A DNA stretch of 64,000 nt, taken from Clostridiaceae bacterium AF10-41 (GTDB taxonomy: Bacteria > Bacillota > Clostridia > Clostridiales > Clostridiaceae). The notes beneath the pieces are model-generated. The model was not told the DNA's origin. It did not search any database and worked only from the letters and a program-made list of their open reading frames with translations. The position numbers and the translations under genes are program-made. Positions 1 through 11,352 of this stretch are shown here, piece by piece; positions within the stretch are counted from its first letter, which is position 1, and each line of letters begins with the position of its first letter. Location of the stretch: contig JAQCTH010000008.1 in NCBI GenBank assembly GCA_027686065.1, positions 9,386-73,385 on the forward strand. The letters run 5' to 3'.

Positions 1-2391
1 AATATAGATGAGTATGAAAAAATATCTACAGTTATTTTTAATGAATACAATATACCATTTTTCATAGATAAAAAAAGAGAAATACTTAATAACCCATTAG
101 TAGTAGTTATTATTTCATCTCTTGAAATATTAGCAAGTAATTGGTCTTATGAAAGTGTATTTAAATATCTAAAAAGTGGATTAGTAAATGTTGAAAGAGA
201 TTATATTGATATATTAGAAAATTATATACTAGCTAATGGAATAAAGGGGTATAAATGGACTAAAGATCTTTATGATAAAGATAATATTTCAGAAGAAGAA
301 AATGTAATTATAGAAATTATGGAAGAAATAAGGTATCCTTTAATGAATTTACATAATAAGTTAAAGGGAAAGCATAAGGTAAAGGATTTTGCAACAGATT
401 TATATGAGTTTTTAAATGAACTAAATGTATTTAAAACTTTAGAAAGATGGTTAGAAGAATTTAATTCACTTGGCCTTCAGGATAAGATAAAGGAATATAT
501 ACAAGTTCCTGAAATGGTAATAGAAATTCTAGATCAAGTTGTAGAGGTTTTAGGGGATGAAGTATTAGATATAAAGGAATTTACTAAAATACTTATATCA
601 GGCTTTGAAGAAAAAGACATAGGAGTAATTCCTATGTCTTTAGATCAAGTAAATATAGGTGATATATCAAGAGTTAAAGGTAGGGAAGTAAAAGCTTTAT
701 ATTTAATAGGAGTAAATGATGGTGTAATACCAGCTGCGAATAAAGAAGAAGGAATTATAAGTGATAGAGAGAGAGAGTTATTAAGGAATATAGGAATAAG
801 ATTAGCTTCAGATACAAAGAGCAGAGCTTTTGAAGAACAATTTATAGTTTACACAGCATTAACTATACCTTCAGAATATTTAATGATAACATTCCCTATG
901 GCAGATTTTGAAGGTAAATCATTAAGACCATCTATAATAATTCCAAGACTAAAAAAGGTATTGCCAAATGTAGTAGAAGAAAGTGAAATTTATAATATAA
1001 GAGATAGAAGAGATAAGTTTAATAAAATAACAGCTCCTACACCTACCTTTAATGAACTTATTTCAGCACTTAGAATGGAATTTGAAAAGGAAAATGTGGA
1101 TGAGTATTGGGCACAAGCTTTTAAATGGTTTGAGAGTAATGAGGAATTTAAAAATAAATCAAATACAATGTTTAAAGGATTAACATATACTAATTTGGTT
1201 GAAAAAATTCCTAGAGAAAAAATAAAGAGATTATATCAATCAGAAAATAAAAAACTTATATTTAATGTTTCTAGAATAGAAAAGTATGCCCAATGTCCTT
1301 TTTCTTATTATGTACAATATGGATTAAAGGCAAAGGATAGAAAAGTATATGAATTTTCTGCTCCAGATTTAGGATCATTCATGCATAATGTATTAGATGA
1401 TTTTACAAATACAGTTAGAAATGAAAAAATTGCATGGTCTGATTTAAATAAAGAAAGATGCAAATTAATAGTGAATGAACTAGTTGATAAAAGGTTAGAA
1501 GGTGACTCAAACTCAATATTAAATAGTACAAAGAAGTATAAGTACTTTGCAGATAGGTTTAAGAGAACTATAACTAAATCTGTTATGGTTATATCAGAGC
1601 AAATGAGAAAAGGAAAGTTTGAAGTTTTTAAAAATGAATTTGCCTTTGGAGGATTTAGTGATGGAGAGCCAATAAAAATAGATTTACCATCAAATGAGAC
1701 AGTATATCTAGTTGGAAGAGTAGATAGAATTGATACTTTAGATTTAGATGGTAATACTTATATAAAAATAGTTGATTATAAATCAGGAGCTAAAAAATTC
1801 AATTTAACAGAAGTTTATTATGGTCTCCAAATACAGTTATTGGTTTACTTAGATGCCCTTATAAAAAATTCAAAATATATATTACACAAGCAGTCTATGC
1901 CAGGAGCTATATTATACTTTAGAATTGATGATCCAATAATAAAATCTAAAAAACAACTTACTGAAGAAGAAATAAAAGATAATATACTAAAGGAATTAAA
2001 GATGAGTGGATTACTTCTTAAGGATATAAATGTTGTTAAGGCTATGGATAATGATATGGAGTCATATTCATTAATAATACCAGCAGCAATAAAGAAAGAT
2101 GGTAATTTTACATCAAGTAGCTCTGTAATAACTGAAGAACAATTTGATATATTAAGAAAATATGTTAATGATAAGATGTCTGAAATATGTGAGGAAATGT
2201 TAAGTGGTGAAATAAAAATAGAACCTTGCAAAAATAATAGTACAGCATATTGTAGTTATTGTGACTATTCATCAGTATGCCAATTTGATACAGCAATAGA
2301 AAATAATAAATATAAGGTGGTATTGAAGAAAAGTAATGATGAAGCCTGGAAACTAATAAAAGATGAGGTAGAGAAGGGAGGTAATAACTAA
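1..2391 (+). CDS. addB: AddB, ATP-dependent helicase/deoxyribonuclease subunit B (5' end outside window)
   Basis: The reading frame is open from base 1, so the gene starts upstream of the window; about 796 C-terminal residues are present, against roughly 1150 for full AddB. AddB pairs with AddA in the RecBCD-like enzyme that resects double-strand breaks and recognises Chi. The RecB-type nuclease core is visible as [11 protein letters not shown] followed by [12 protein letters not shown]. The four Fe-S cysteines expected of AddB are present: one in [11 protein letters not shown] and three near the C-terminus (PCKNN, then [11 protein letters not shown]). The addA start lies 2 bases after the stop, so the two are co-transcribed. 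The Fe-S cluster and function are family knowledge. Confidence 0.95.
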   Translation, partial: NIDEYEKISTVIFNEYNIPFFIDKKREILNNPLVVVIISSLEILASNWSYESVFKYLKSGLVNVERDYIDILENYILANGIKGYKWTKDLYDKDNISEEENVIIEIMEEIRYPLMNLHNKLKGKHKVKDFATDLYEFLNELNVFKTLERWLEEFNSLGLQDKIKEYIQVPEMVIEILDQVVEVLGDEVLDIKEFTKILISGFEEKDIGVIPMSLDQVNIGDISRVKGREVKALYLIGVNDGVIPAANKEEGIISDRERELLRNIGIRLASDTKSRAFEEQFIVYTALTIPSEYLMITFPMADFEGKSLRPSIIIPRLKKVLPNVVEESEIYNIRDRRDKFNKITAPTPTFNELISALRMEFEKENVDEYWAQAFKWFESNEEFKNKSNTMFKGLTYTNLVEKIPREKIKRLYQSENKKLIFNVSRIEKYAQCPFSYYVQYGLKAKDRKVYEFSAPDLGSFMHNVLDDFTNTVRNEKIAWSDLNKERCKLIVNELVDKRLEGDSNSILNSTKKYKYFADRFKRTITKSVMVISEQMRKGKFEVFKNEFAFGGFSDGEPIKIDLPSNETVYLVGRVDRIDTLDLDGNTYIKIVDYKSGAKKFNLTEVYYGLQIQLLVYLDALIKNSKYILHKQSMPGAILYFRIDDPIIKSKKQLTEEEIKDNILKELKMSGLLLKDINVVKAMDNDMESYSLIIPAAIKKDGNFTSSSSVITEEQFDILRKYVNDKMSEICEEMLSGEIKIEPCKNNSTAYCSYCDYSSVCQFDTAIENNKYKVVLKKSNDEAWKLIKDEVEKGGNN

Positions 2392-2393
2392 TT

Positions 2394-5300
2394 ATGAGCG
2401 ATACAAAATGGACAGAGGATCAGCTTAAGGCAATAACTACTAGAGGATGTAACTTACTTGTAGCAGCAGCAGCTGGTTCAGGAAAGACAGCAGTTTTAGT
2501 AGAAAGAATTATAAGAATAATAACTAATGAAAATAATCCAGTTGATATAGATAGATTGTTAGTTGTTACATTCACATCTGCAGCAGCAGCAGAAATGAGA
2601 GAAAGAATAGCAGCTGCAATATCAAAGGCATTAGAAGTGAATCCAAACTCAAAAGTACTTCAGAGACAATTAACTCTCTTAAGTAGGGCAAATATAACAA
2701 CAATGCATTCATTCTGCTTGGATGTTATAAAAAATTATTATCATGTTATAGATTTAGATCCTACATTTAGAATAGCTGATGAAACAGAAAATACATTATT
2801 AAAATTAGAAGTTATAAATGATATGTTTGAGGATTATTATGAAAGTGAAAATATAGAGTTTAGAAATCTAATAGAAGCATATAGTGGGTCAAGAGACGAT
2901 CAAAGGTTAAAGGATATAATACTTGATTTATATAGATTTTCAATGAGTGGACCTTGGCCAGAAAAGTGGTTAGTTAATAATGCAGAAGAGTTTAATATAG
3001 AAACTATAGAGGAGTTAAATAAAACTATATGGATAAATATATTAAAGGAAACTATAAGTATTGAAGTAACTGGATATATTAAAATGTTAGAAAAGGCTGT
3101 AGGTATAATAAGAGATACTGAAGGGTTAGAACCATATGAAGAAACTTTCTTAGAGGATTTAGATATGTTTAAGAAGGTTGAAGAATCATTAACCCTAGGA
3201 ATAAGAGAACTTTATACCTCTATTAATAGTATAAGTTTTTCTAGATTAAAATCTGTGAAAAAAGATAAGGTTTCTGATGAAGAAAATTTAGAAATAGTTA
3301 AGAGTATAAGGGACAGTATCAAAAAGAAGATATCAAAACTAATTGAAGATAGTTTTTCAATGACAATAGAAGATGCTTTAAATGGAATAAAAAATTCATA
3401 CCCTTACATGAAAATGATAAGTCATTTAACTTTAGATTTTATAAATAGATTCAAGGAAAAGAAGAGAGAAAGAAATATTCTGGATTTTAATGATTTAGAG
3501 CACTTATGCTTAAAGATATTAATAGAAAGAGACGAAGACAACAATATAAATCCATCTAGTGTTGCAAATGGATTTAGGGAATACTTCGATGAAGTATTAG
3601 TTGATGAGTATCAAGATTCTAATAATGTTCAAGAAGCAATAATAGATTTAGTTTCTAGAAAAACATTAGAAAATCCAAATGTTTTTATGGTTGGAGATGT
3701 TAAGCAAAGTATTTATAGATTTAGGCAAGCAAAACCTGAATTGTTTTTAGATAAATATAACAGATATCCACTAGAAGATGGTGATTTAAATAGAAAAATA
3801 CAATTATATAAGAACTTTAGAAGTAGAGAAGAAGTAATTAGTGGAGTAAATTATATATTTAAGGAAGTAATGTCTAAGACTGTAGGTGAACTTGAATATA
3901 ATGATGAGGAAGCTCTTAATCTTGGAGCTAGCTATAAAGAAAGCAATGATGAAAGTACAATCATTGCGGGTCCGATAGAACTTCATATTCTTGATAAATC
4001 AGGAGAATATACTACTGAAGTAGAAGATGAATATGATGGGGATGTGTCAGTAGAAGAGGAAGAAGATATTGATTCAATAGGACTAGAGGCAAGGATAGTT
4101 GCTAGAAGAATAAAGGAATTATTAAATCCAGAGTCTAATACAGGAAAGATATTTAAGGTTTTAGATAAAGAAACCGGAGAATATAGGCCATTAAAATATA
4201 AAGATATAGTTATATTACTTAGAGCAACAAGAAATTGGTCAGAAATATTCTTAGAGGAAATTGGGTCAGAAGGAATACCTGTTTATGCAGATACAGGAAC
4301 AGGATATTTTGAAACTATAGAAATAAGAACAATGATGTCTTTATTAAAAGTTATAGATAATCCAATGCAAGATGTTCCTATGATTTCTGTATTAAGATCT
4401 CCTTTAGTAAGCTTCAGTGCAGAAGAACTTGGAGATATTAGATTATTAGATAGAGAAAAATATTTCTATGAAATAATAAAGGGTGTCTCTGATAATATAT
4501 ATGACGTAAATGAAGAACTTAAAAATAAGTGCAAAGTATTTATAAATAATTTAGGAAAGTGGAGAAATAAGTCTATCTATACCCCAATAGATGAGTTTAT
4601 TTGGTATCTTTATATGGATACGGCTTATTATGGTTATGTTGGTGCTATGCCAAATGGTAAGCTAAGACAGGCAAATTTAAAGATATTATTCCAAAGAGCA
4701 AGACAGTTTGAGAAAACTAGCTTTAAGGGACTATTCAATTTTATTAACTTTATAAATAAGCTTAGAAATTCATCAGGTGATATGGGAAGTGCTAAAGTAC
4801 TTGGTGAAAATGAAGATGTTGTTAGAATAATGAGTATTCATAAAAGTAAGGGATTAGAGTTTCCAGTTGTATTTACATGTGGTTTTGGTAAGCAATTTAA
4901 CTTAAAGGATTTAAATAAATCTATTCTATATCATGATGATCTTGGATTTGGACCAGATTATGTTGATTTAGAAAGAAGAAATTCATATAATACCTTAGCT
5001 AAGGAAGCAATAAAGAAGAAAATATTACTTGAGACTCTTTCAGAAGAAATGAGAATACTATATGTTGCATTTACAAGAGCTAGGGAAAAATTAATTATTA
5101 CAGGAGCAACTAAAAACTTAGAAAAATCAATATCAAGATGGGTTTCATCAGCTGCTTTAGATGAGGATATCGTTCCAGCATCAGAAGTATTAAAAGGAAA
5201 GAGTTATTTAGATTGGATTGGAATGGCTATATGTAAGCATAGAGATGGAGAAGAGCTCAGAAAATATATTGGAGCAAATAGTTGTTCAATAATAAATGAC

Positions 5301-6152
5301 TTTTCAACATGGAAGACTAAGATGTGGACTAAAAATTTATTATCTGTGGAAAAAAATGAAGTAGCTGTGGATGAAAATGAAGAAATAGATTTATTTATCA
5401 ATTCAGATGTAGATTATATAGATAAGGAAATTGAAAGAAGATTAAACTACAAATATAAATATGAGTTATCAGGAAAATTACCAAGTAATGTTTCTGTATC
5501 TGATTTAAAAAGGTCTCTTTATAACAATGAAGATGATGATATCATTACAGTAAATATTTTTAGTGATAAAGAATTTTTAAAACCAAAGTTTTTACAAGAG
5601 AAAAGAGGCTTATCAGCATCGGAAAGAGGTACAATAGCACACTTTATAATGCAAAAATTAGATTTAAATAAAGTTAATACAAAAGAAGAAATAGATACTC
5701 AAATATATTCTATGAAAGATAAAAATTTACTTACTGAAGAAGAAATAAAAGCTATACAAAGAATTAGTTTTATAAGCTTTTTTAAGAGTAATTTAGGAAA
5801 AAGAATGTTAAAAGTATTTAATGAAGGCAAGTTAGTTAAAAGAGAGCTTCCTTTTTATACTGAAATTAGTAGTTTAAATATAGATAATACTTTATCGAAG
5901 GATGTATATGGAAATGAGAAAGTTAGGCTACAAGGTATAATAGACTGTATATTTGAAGAAGATGATAAAATTGTTTTATTGGATTATAAGACTGATTATG
6001 TTGAGTATGGTAAAGAAAGTGAAATTTTAGATAAGTATAGAATACAAATTAAGTACTATAAAGATGCTGTGGAAAAGATAACAGGAAAAGAAGTAAAGGA
6101 AAGTTACTTATATTTATTTGGATTAAATAAGGAAGTAAAAATAGATGTTTAA
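2394..6152 (+). CDS. addA: AddA, ATP-dependent helicase/nuclease subunit A
   Basis: At 1252 residues this is full length for the UvrD-like helicase-nuclease AddA. Walker A is AAAGSGKT (Gly28 to Thr32). Motif II is LVDEYQDSN, motif IV contains NFRSREEV, motif V is [11 protein letters not shown] and motif VI is [11 protein letters not shown]. The C-terminal RecB-type nuclease shows QGIIDCIFE and LLDYKTDY. The acidic stretch between the helicase lobes (about residues 540-560) is an insertion of low complexity. With AddB it processes DNA ends before RecA loading. The gene follows addB with 2 bases between and ends at a bidirectional hairpin. Confidence 0.97.
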   Translation: MSDTKWTEDQLKAITTRGCNLLVAAAAGSGKTAVLVERIIRIITNENNPVDIDRLLVVTFTSAAAAEMRERIAAAISKALEVNPNSKVLQRQLTLLSRANITTMHSFCLDVIKNYYHVIDLDPTFRIADETENTLLKLEVINDMFEDYYESENIEFRNLIEAYSGSRDDQRLKDIILDLYRFSMSGPWPEKWLVNNAEEFNIETIEELNKTIWINILKETISIEVTGYIKMLEKAVGIIRDTEGLEPYEETFLEDLDMFKKVEESLTLGIRELYTSINSISFSRLKSVKKDKVSDEENLEIVKSIRDSIKKKISKLIEDSFSMTIEDALNGIKNSYPYMKMISHLTLDFINRFKEKKRERNILDFNDLEHLCLKILIERDEDNNINPSSVANGFREYFDEVLVDEYQDSNNVQEAIIDLVSRKTLENPNVFMVGDVKQSIYRFRQAKPELFLDKYNRYPLEDGDLNRKIQLYKNFRSREEVISGVNYIFKEVMSKTVGELEYNDEEALNLGASYKESNDESTIIAGPIELHILDKSGEYTTEVEDEYDGDVSVEEEEDIDSIGLEARIVARRIKELLNPESNTGKIFKVLDKETGEYRPLKYKDIVILLRATRNWSEIFLEEIGSEGIPVYADTGTGYFETIEIRTMMSLLKVIDNPMQDVPMISVLRSPLVSFSAEELGDIRLLDREKYFYEIIKGVSDNIYDVNEELKNKCKVFINNLGKWRNKSIYTPIDEFIWYLYMDTAYYGYVGAMPNGKLRQANLKILFQRARQFEKTSFKGLFNFINFINKLRNSSGDMGSAKVLGENEDVVRIMSIHKSKGLEFPVVFTCGFGKQFNLKDLNKSILYHDDLGFGPDYVDLERRNSYNTLAKEAIKKKILLETLSEEMRILYVAFTRAREKLIITGATKNLEKSISRWVSSAALDEDIVPASEVLKGKSYLDWIGMAICKHRDGEELRKYIGANSCSIINDFSTWKTKMWTKNLLSVEKNEVAVDENEEIDLFINSDVDYIDKEIERRLNYKYKYELSGKLPSNVSVSDLKRSLYNNEDDDIITVNIFSDKEFLKPKFLQEKRGLSASERGTIAHFIMQKLDLNKVNTKEEIDTQIYSMKDKNLLTEEEIKAIQRISFISFFKSNLGKRMLKVFNEGKLVKRELPFYTEISSLNIDNTLSKDVYGNEKVRLQGIIDCIFEEDDKIVLLDYKTDYVEYGKESEILDKYRIQIKYYKDAVEKITGKEVKESYLYLFGLNKEVKIDV

Positions 6153-6169
6153 AAAATTATAAAGTGAAA

Positions 6170-6210
6170 CCCTATGATATAGATTTTAATTATCTATATT
6201 ATAGGGAATT
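6170..6210. terminator. Bidirectional terminator between addA and cca
   Basis: Arms at 6170-6182 (CCCTATGATATAG) and 6194-6206 (CTATATTATAGGG) pair at 12 of 13 positions around an 11-base loop, with T-rich sequence after and A-rich sequence before. It separates two convergent genes and abuts the cca stop codon. Confidence 0.8.
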
Positions 6211-7554
6211 TTATTTATTAATGAAATTATTAGATAGTAAGATTAGAGTTTCTTTTTTATTTAGTGATGGATTTTCTAAAACTTTCTCTAATAGGTATTT
6301 TAAAATTTCGCCAACTATTTTTCCTGAATATAAATTAAGTTCCTTTAATAAGATTTCACCATTTATATCTAAATCGCTTATATATAGTGGCTCTCTTTTT
6401 TTAAGTATATCTGAAACAGTATCTTTTATATAATCAACTTTTTTCAAAAAGGGCTTAGGATTATCTAAGGAACGTATATCAGCACTTTGAAGATCAAATA
6501 AAAGATATATAATATCTTCACCTACTTCAAGCAGCAATTTTTTTATTTCATATCTTGTTGGTATATAATTTACTTTTAATACAAGATGGTGTTCTATAAG
6601 TTTAGAAACTGAATTTATAGTATAATTATCAAATCTTAAATTTCTTAGTATTTCCTTAGAAATTTTAGCGCCTTCAACATTATGATTTGGAAATCTATAG
6701 ATACCATCATCTTGAAGAGTTAAGGTATTTAATTTTCCTACATCATGTAAAAGAGCTGAAAGTCTTAAAATAAGATTATTATTTGTTTTGCTAATTACAT
6801 TAAGAGTATGATCAAAAATATTTCTATTATGATTTATGCTTAGAGGGCTAAAATTAACTAATGAATTTATTTCAGGTAGTATTTCAGCTAAAAGCCCGCT
6901 TTTTTGAAGCGTATTTATACCTTCAGATGCATTATTAGAAGTTAGTATCTTACAAAGCTCATCTCTAATTCTTTCTCTACTTATATTATTAATTAATTTA
7001 GAATTTTTAATAATAGCATTTAAAGTTGCTTCTTCAATTTTAAAATTTAATTGACAACTAAATCTAATTGCACGAAGCATTCTTAAGGCATCTTCTTTAA
7101 ATCTTTTATCTGCATCACCAACACAACGTATAAGTTTTTTACTAATGTCATTAATTCCATTAAAATAATCTATAAGCCCAAATGATTTATTATAAGCTAG
7201 TGCGTTTATAGTAAAATCTCTTCTAGATAAGTCTTCTTTTATATCAGTAACAAAATTGACGCATGATGGACGTCTATTATCTAAATAATTTCCATCAGTT
7301 CTATAAGTTGTAACTTCATATGAATTATTATTAATAAGCACAGTAACTGTACCATGGTTTATACCTGTAGGAATAGTTTTTTCAAAAATAGATAGTGTAT
7401 CCTCTGGCTTTGCAGATGTAGTAATATCATAGTCTTTGGGTGAATTATTTAAAAGAGAATCTCTAACGCATCCTCCAACCATGAATGCCTCAAAACCATT
7501 ATTATAAAAAGTATCTATAATAAATTTAACTTCATTTGGAATATATATATTCAT
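6211..7554 (-). CDS. cca: CCA tRNA nucleotidyltransferase / poly(A) polymerase family
   Basis: This is a 447-residue class II nucleotidyltransferase that builds or repairs the 3' CCA of tRNA. The N-terminus has the GGCVRDSLL signature and the metal-binding DYDIT motif. RRDFTINALAYN marks the NTP-binding neck, and an HD domain is seen at LLHDVGKLNTL. The HD domain may give phosphohydrolase activity. It is convergent with addA and transcribed alone. Clostridial genomes often have this form, with the N-terminal catalytic domain and an HD domain. Whether it adds CCA only or also poly(A) cannot be told from sequence. Confidence 0.93.
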   Translation of the reverse strand: MNIYIPNEVKFIIDTFYNNGFEAFMVGGCVRDSLLNNSPKDYDITTSAKPEDTLSIFEKTIPTGINHGTVTVLINNNSYEVTTYRTDGNYLDNRRPSCVNFVTDIKEDLSRRDFTINALAYNKSFGLIDYFNGINDISKKLIRCVGDADKRFKEDALRMLRAIRFSCQLNFKIEEATLNAIIKNSKLINNISRERIRDELCKILTSNNASEGINTLQKSGLLAEILPEINSLVNFSPLSINHNRNIFDHTLNVISKTNNNLILRLSALLHDVGKLNTLTLQDDGIYRFPNHNVEGAKISKEILRNLRFDNYTINSVSKLIEHHLVLKVNYIPTRYEIKKLLLEVGEDIIYLLFDLQSADIRSLDNPKPFLKKVDYIKDTVSDILKKREPLYISDLDINGEILLKELNLYSGKIVGEILKYLLEKVLENPSLNKKETLILLSNNFINK

Positions 7555-7659
7555 TATTATCCTGCCTTTAAAATCAATAATATTATTATAAATATAATAT
7601 CATATAATTGATAAATAAATTAATTATATAGGATATAGAATTTATAAAAAGATTGTAAA

Positions 7660-7711
7660 TAAAATAAGCTATATAAAATGAGACTATATCTCTTTTTATA
7701 TGGCTTATTTT
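7660..7711 (-). terminator. Terminator of the L,D-transpeptidase gene
   Basis: A long hairpin with arms near 7660-7682 and 7690-7711 pairs AAATAAGC with GCTTATTT and adjoining A/T stretches. On the minus strand it follows the 7728 stop codon and ends in a T-run, as expected of a rho-independent terminator. Confidence 0.75.
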
Positions 7712-7727
7712 AAAATATTTAAATAGA

Positions 7728-8969
7728 TTAATTAATTATTATCTTAGTATCATTTGCAATATTATCGTACAGCCATTTAGCATCTTCTACATCTAATCTT
7801 ATACATCCGTGAGAAGCTGGAGTACCAAGGGTATCATCTAAAATAACTGATTGGGTCTCATCAAAAGGAATAGAGTGAAATAAATAATCTCCCATAAATT
7901 GAACCCAATACTTACCTCCTTGACCAAACTCGTCTGAGAAGAACCATTCGCCTCTATTAGTAACTGCAAATATTCCTTTAGGAGTTTCTTTACCAGGAAG
8001 TCCCGTAGAACAATAAAATTCTTTAACTAAATCCCAATCATTAGTTGATCCTTTATATACATAAGTTTTTTGTTCCTCTAAATTTAAATAGACAAAATAA
8101 TTAGTTTTACTATTAATGGATAAAGTATTTACATTATTAAGTGTTATAGATTGAAGAATTGCATTAGAAGTGTACTCTGAATCATCTCCTTGATATTCTT
8201 CCCTAAATTGTTTAATAGATTTAATTTTATTTTCTATTTCAGTTATCTGACTTTTAGTTAATAAGCTTGAATCGTACTCTAATAAAAGATTAATAGCTTT
8301 TGTATAATATTTATTAGCGGTCAATTCATCAGCATTTTCAATTAAGTAATCTCTATAATTTGTTTTGCAATCAGATATGTATTCTTGGGCAATTTGATAA
8401 TCATTTGTTAGTGACTTAGGAATAAGGCTAAAGTATTTCATAGCCGTTGGATAGTCCTTTGAATTAAAAGCTGAAATACCTAAGTTTAAATAATTTTCTT
8501 TATTTATATTGTTAGAATCATTATTTGAAGAGATAGTATTATCTACATTATTATTTGAATTTATAACTTCAGACTCATTATCATCGAGAGCTGAAATTAG
8601 CTTATCTAATGATGAGCTAAGGATATTATATCCTTTAATTTCAGATAAAACAGTCAATGCTTGATTAGTACTAATTTCATTTTTAGATAAAGAAGTACAT
8701 AATTTATCAACAATATCTGTAAAGTACTCATTTAAATCAGAGTTTAATTTATTCTTCTTTATTAGTAAAATTTTATTATTATCTAATTTGGATTTGGCTT
8801 CTGAAAATTCACAATTATTAAAAGACTTATAAAAATTATTAGTTATTTCTTTATATTCAGAATTTAAGTAAATATTGCTTCCAAATCCTAATAAAATAAA
8901 TAAAATGATAATTGAAAGAATCATAAAAATAGAAATTTTATTTTGGGGTTTGGATTTAGTACTATACAT
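7728..8969 (-). CDS. Membrane-anchored L,D-transpeptidase (YkuD domain)
   Basis: The protein has 413 residues with one N-terminal membrane helix (about residues 14-33, IFMILSIIILFILLGFG), an Asn/Ser-rich linker near residues 135-155, a helical region that looks TPR-like (about 160-250), and a C-terminal YkuD domain. The catalytic motif is SHGCIRLD with Cys389, and the upstream His is in LFHSIPFDE. Such enzymes make 3-3 peptidoglycan cross-links or attach proteins to the wall, acting outside the cell. RBS GGAGG lies just upstream of the ATG. The TPR-like region is my reading of the helix pattern, not a domain hit. Confidence 0.9.
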   Translation of the reverse strand: MYSTKSKPQNKISIFMILSIIILFILLGFGSNIYLNSEYKEITNNFYKSFNNCEFSEAKSKLDNNKILLIKKNKLNSDLNEYFTDIVDKLCTSLSKNEISTNQALTVLSEIKGYNILSSSLDKLISALDDNESEVINSNNNVDNTISSNNDSNNINKENYLNLGISAFNSKDYPTAMKYFSLIPKSLTNDYQIAQEYISDCKTNYRDYLIENADELTANKYYTKAINLLLEYDSSLLTKSQITEIENKIKSIKQFREEYQGDDSEYTSNAILQSITLNNVNTLSINSKTNYFVYLNLEEQKTYVYKGSTNDWDLVKEFYCSTGLPGKETPKGIFAVTNRGEWFFSDEFGQGGKYWVQFMGDYLFHSIPFDETQSVILDDTLGTPASHGCIRLDVEDAKWLYDNIANDTKIIIN

Positions 8970-9129
8970 TTAGTAACCTCCTTATAAGATATACTATAAT
9001 CATTAACAAAAATCATAAAAATTAATCTTAAAAATTTAATTTCAATAAAAAATAACGCCTATTTATAAAAATAACTAAATATGATAAAATAGTTATTAAG
9101 TGTTAAATTACTAATAATTGGAGGCAATT

Positions 9130-9897
9130 ATGAAAGAAAATAATATAAATTTTATAAATAAATTTAAAATTAGTTTATACAATATTAAAAAATATAATGA
9201 CTTGATAATATTGAAGTTTTCTCAGGCAGTAATATACTCTATAATATTGAGTTTAATTGCGGGATCTATACTAGGAAGCATTAATTTTTCTAATATAAGT
9301 AAATTTCAAAAGTTAGTTAAAACCACAATGGAAAATGAAAAATATGAATTTGAATTAAATGAGGGTATATTGGATTTCAAAAACTCTCCTATAAAAAGTG
9401 AAGCAGGAAAGTTTATGATTCTAGTTGATACTAATATAGGATTAGAAGATGTAGATACAATAAGAAATATTATTGTACACAAAGATATGGTCATGGTTAT
9501 TTTGCAAGATGGAATTTATACTAATACTAGTGGACAGAAGGCAGAATATAAATATAGTGATATTTCGTTATTAGTAAATAATATAAATAATGAAAGTTTA
9601 ATAAAATCATTAGACTATATGTGGATATTTAAATATATAATTTTTATAGCAAGTGTTATAGGGACATATGTAAGTTATATATTTAATTCATTAATACTAT
9701 CATTAGTAGGATTTTTATTAAGTAAAATTAATAATATAAATTTAAAATATATAGATGTACTTAAGCTATGTATATATTCTATGACTTTACCAACAATAAT
9801 TAAAATATTTTATCCATTAGGTTCTTTAAGTATTTTGATAGCTGGAATTTACTTAATACTTTGGATGAATAGAATTAGACGAGAAGAAATGGTATAA
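9130..9897 (+). CDS. DUF1189-family membrane protein
   Basis: The protein is about 255 residues with a hydrophobic helix near residues 32-52, a roughly 110-residue extracytoplasmic stretch, and a C-terminal cluster of about four helices. This matches the DUF1189 family, whose function is unknown. An in-frame TTG at 9118 lies upstream, but GGAGG at 9120-9124 is the ribosome binding site and places the true start at ATG 9130. The gene is divergent from the L,D-transpeptidase, with about 160 bp of AT-rich DNA between them. No operon partner is visible. Confidence 0.8.
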   Translation: MKENNINFINKFKISLYNIKKYNDLIILKFSQAVIYSIILSLIAGSILGSINFSNISKFQKLVKTTMENEKYEFELNEGILDFKNSPIKSEAGKFMILVDTNIGLEDVDTIRNIIVHKDMVMVILQDGIYTNTSGQKAEYKYSDISLLVNNINNESLIKSLDYMWIFKYIIFIASVIGTYVSYIFNSLILSLVGFLLSKINNINLKYIDVLKLCIYSMTLPTIIKIFYPLGSLSILIAGIYLILWMNRIRREEMV

Positions 9898-10053
9898 ATA
9901 TATTTTATAAGTATTATTTAAAATAGTTATTATATAAGAAAGGATACTTTACGAAAAAAAATAAAAAAATGTTGTTGGAAAAAAATGTATATGGTAAACT
10001 TATTATATGGTCTTTAAGGGAAAGAATCTAGAGCTGTTATGAAGGGAGTTATT

Positions 10054-10977
10054 ATGGTGGCTAATAACGAATTTATGGGAAATGGATTATTAGATAATAA
10101 ACGAGACATAAGTGAAATTATATTAGAAGGGGATTTTAATTTTACAAAAGAAGAATTAATAAGTATCATAGCACAATTAAATGGAAAAAGTGGAAGGCAG
10201 GAAAATTTTTTGCTTAATATTTCTCATGACCTTAGAGGGCATTTAAATGTAATATTAAGTATAATGCAATGTATAGATTATGGAAGTGTATGTATTAATG
10301 ATAAAAAAGTATTAGAATATATGAATATGGTAAAAAGAAACAGCTTAAAGATGTTAAAGCTAATAAATAATTTAATAGATACAACAAAGTTAGAAAATAA
10401 TTATTATGTTTTAAATAAAAAGAATATAGATATAATATCTATGGTTGAGGGGACTATAAGTTGCATAGATAAGTATGCAAAGCAAAAGGATATTCAACTT
10501 ATATTTGATACTAATGAAGAGGAATGTATAATGTCAGTTGACCCAGAAGCTATAGATAGAATTATAATGAATTTAATATCAAATGCTATTAAATTTTCAT
10601 ATAGCAACACAAATGTTTATATAAATATGCTTGTTATAAAGGATAATATAAGGATTTCTATAAAGGATGAGGGTCCAGGAATATCACAAGAATATCAAGA
10701 AAAAATATTTAATAGATTTTATCAAATCTCTAAGAAGGATAAAAAAGATGGTTATGGTAGTGGAATAGGATTAGATTTAGTAAATTATTTAGTAAGATCC
10801 ATGAATGGAGAAATAGAATTAAAAAGTCAGTTAGGAAATGGTAGCGAATTCATAATAACATTACCAATAGAAATTGGAGATGAACAAGAAAGTTTGGAAA
10901 GAGACTTTTGTATGAGAGATAATAGTGGAAAAATACAAATGTTAGAAATAGAGTTTTCAGACATATACAACAATTAG
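10054..10977 (+). CDS. Soluble orphan sensor histidine kinase
   Basis: The protein is 307 residues with no membrane helix. The HisKA box is NISHDLRGHLNVI, with the phospho-acceptor at about His58. The N box is NLISNAIKFS, G1 is DEGPGIS, F is IFNRFYQI and G2 is GSGIGLDLV. The first about 45 residues have no recognised sensor domain, and a C-terminal tail of about 35 residues follows the ATPase domain. No response regulator lies next to it. ATG 10039 is in frame, but AAGGGAG at 10042-10048 serves ATG 10054. Orphan kinases of clostridia often feed Spo0A; that is inference here. Confidence 0.9.
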   Translation: MVANNEFMGNGLLDNKRDISEIILEGDFNFTKEELISIIAQLNGKSGRQENFLLNISHDLRGHLNVILSIMQCIDYGSVCINDKKVLEYMNMVKRNSLKMLKLINNLIDTTKLENNYYVLNKKNIDIISMVEGTISCIDKYAKQKDIQLIFDTNEEECIMSVDPEAIDRIIMNLISNAIKFSYSNTNVYINMLVIKDNIRISIKDEGPGISQEYQEKIFNRFYQISKKDKKDGYGSGIGLDLVNYLVRSMNGEIELKSQLGNGSEFIITLPIEIGDEQESLERDFCMRDNSGKIQMLEIEFSDIYNN

Positions 10978-11012
10978 TTGCTTGATTTATTTAAATAGGT
11001 ATGATAATATAA

Positions 11013-11032
11013 ATATTGTTAAAAAACAATAT
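11013..11032 (+). repeat. Inverted repeat abutting tRNA-Arg
   Basis: ATATTGTT (11013-11020) and AACAATAT (11025-11032) are perfect 8-bp arms around a 4-base A loop, ending at the base before the tRNA. It may fold in the 5' leader of the pre-tRNA. A weak promoter (TTGCTT, 16 bp, TATGAT) lies just upstream. Confidence 0.5.
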
Positions 11033-11109
11033 GCGGTGGTAGCTCAGTTGGATAGAGTAGCTGGCTACGAACCAGTTGGTCGGGGGTTCGAATCCTCTCC
11101 GCCGTACCA
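11033..11109 (+). tRNA. tRNA-Arg, anticodon ACG
   Basis: The 77-base cloverleaf is complete. The acceptor arm GCGGTGG pairs with CCGCCGT through two G-U pairs. The D stem is GCTC/GAGT, and the anticodon stem is GCTGG/CCAGT around loop CTACGAA, which gives anticodon ACG. The T arm has loop TTCGAAT, and the 3' end is an encoded CCA. It reads CGN codons, which are rare in most genes here but common in the locus starting at 12215. Confidence 0.96.
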
Positions 11110-11112
11110 AAA

Positions 11113-11149
11113 AGATCTTGAAAATAATAAATTTTCAAGGTCTTTTTTT
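11113..11149 (+). terminator. Terminator after tRNA-Arg
   Basis: Arms AGATCTTGAAAAT (11113-11125) and ATTTTCAAGGTCT (11131-11143) pair with one G-T, followed at once by a T-run to 11148. Confidence 0.9.
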
Positions 11150-11352
11150 ATTTTAATGCTAAAATTCTACATTAAATTAAGTTATCGGTAAATATAAATA
11201 ATATGAGAATTAAATTATAGAATAATAAAAAATAAGTATGATGTTATATATAATAAGTATTAATATAGTAGTTATTTTAACTATTAATAGAAGATTTAAT
11301 AGTTAAGTTATAATATAATAAAGTTATTATTAAAATAAATGGAGGGAATATT

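Noticed and set aside
1845..2231. A 128-codon antisense frame inside addB, and similar ones inside addA, proA, hydA and the purine permease
   Set aside because: These lie opposite strong genes, have no RBS or family motifs and mirror the codon pattern of the real gene.
10982..11191. A 69-codon open frame running through the tRNA-Arg gene
   Set aside because: It overlaps the tRNA and its terminator and has no RBS; it is a by-chance frame.
11033..11352. Integration site of an element at tRNA-Arg
   Set aside because: I found no integrase and no direct copy of the tRNA 3' end downstream within the window.
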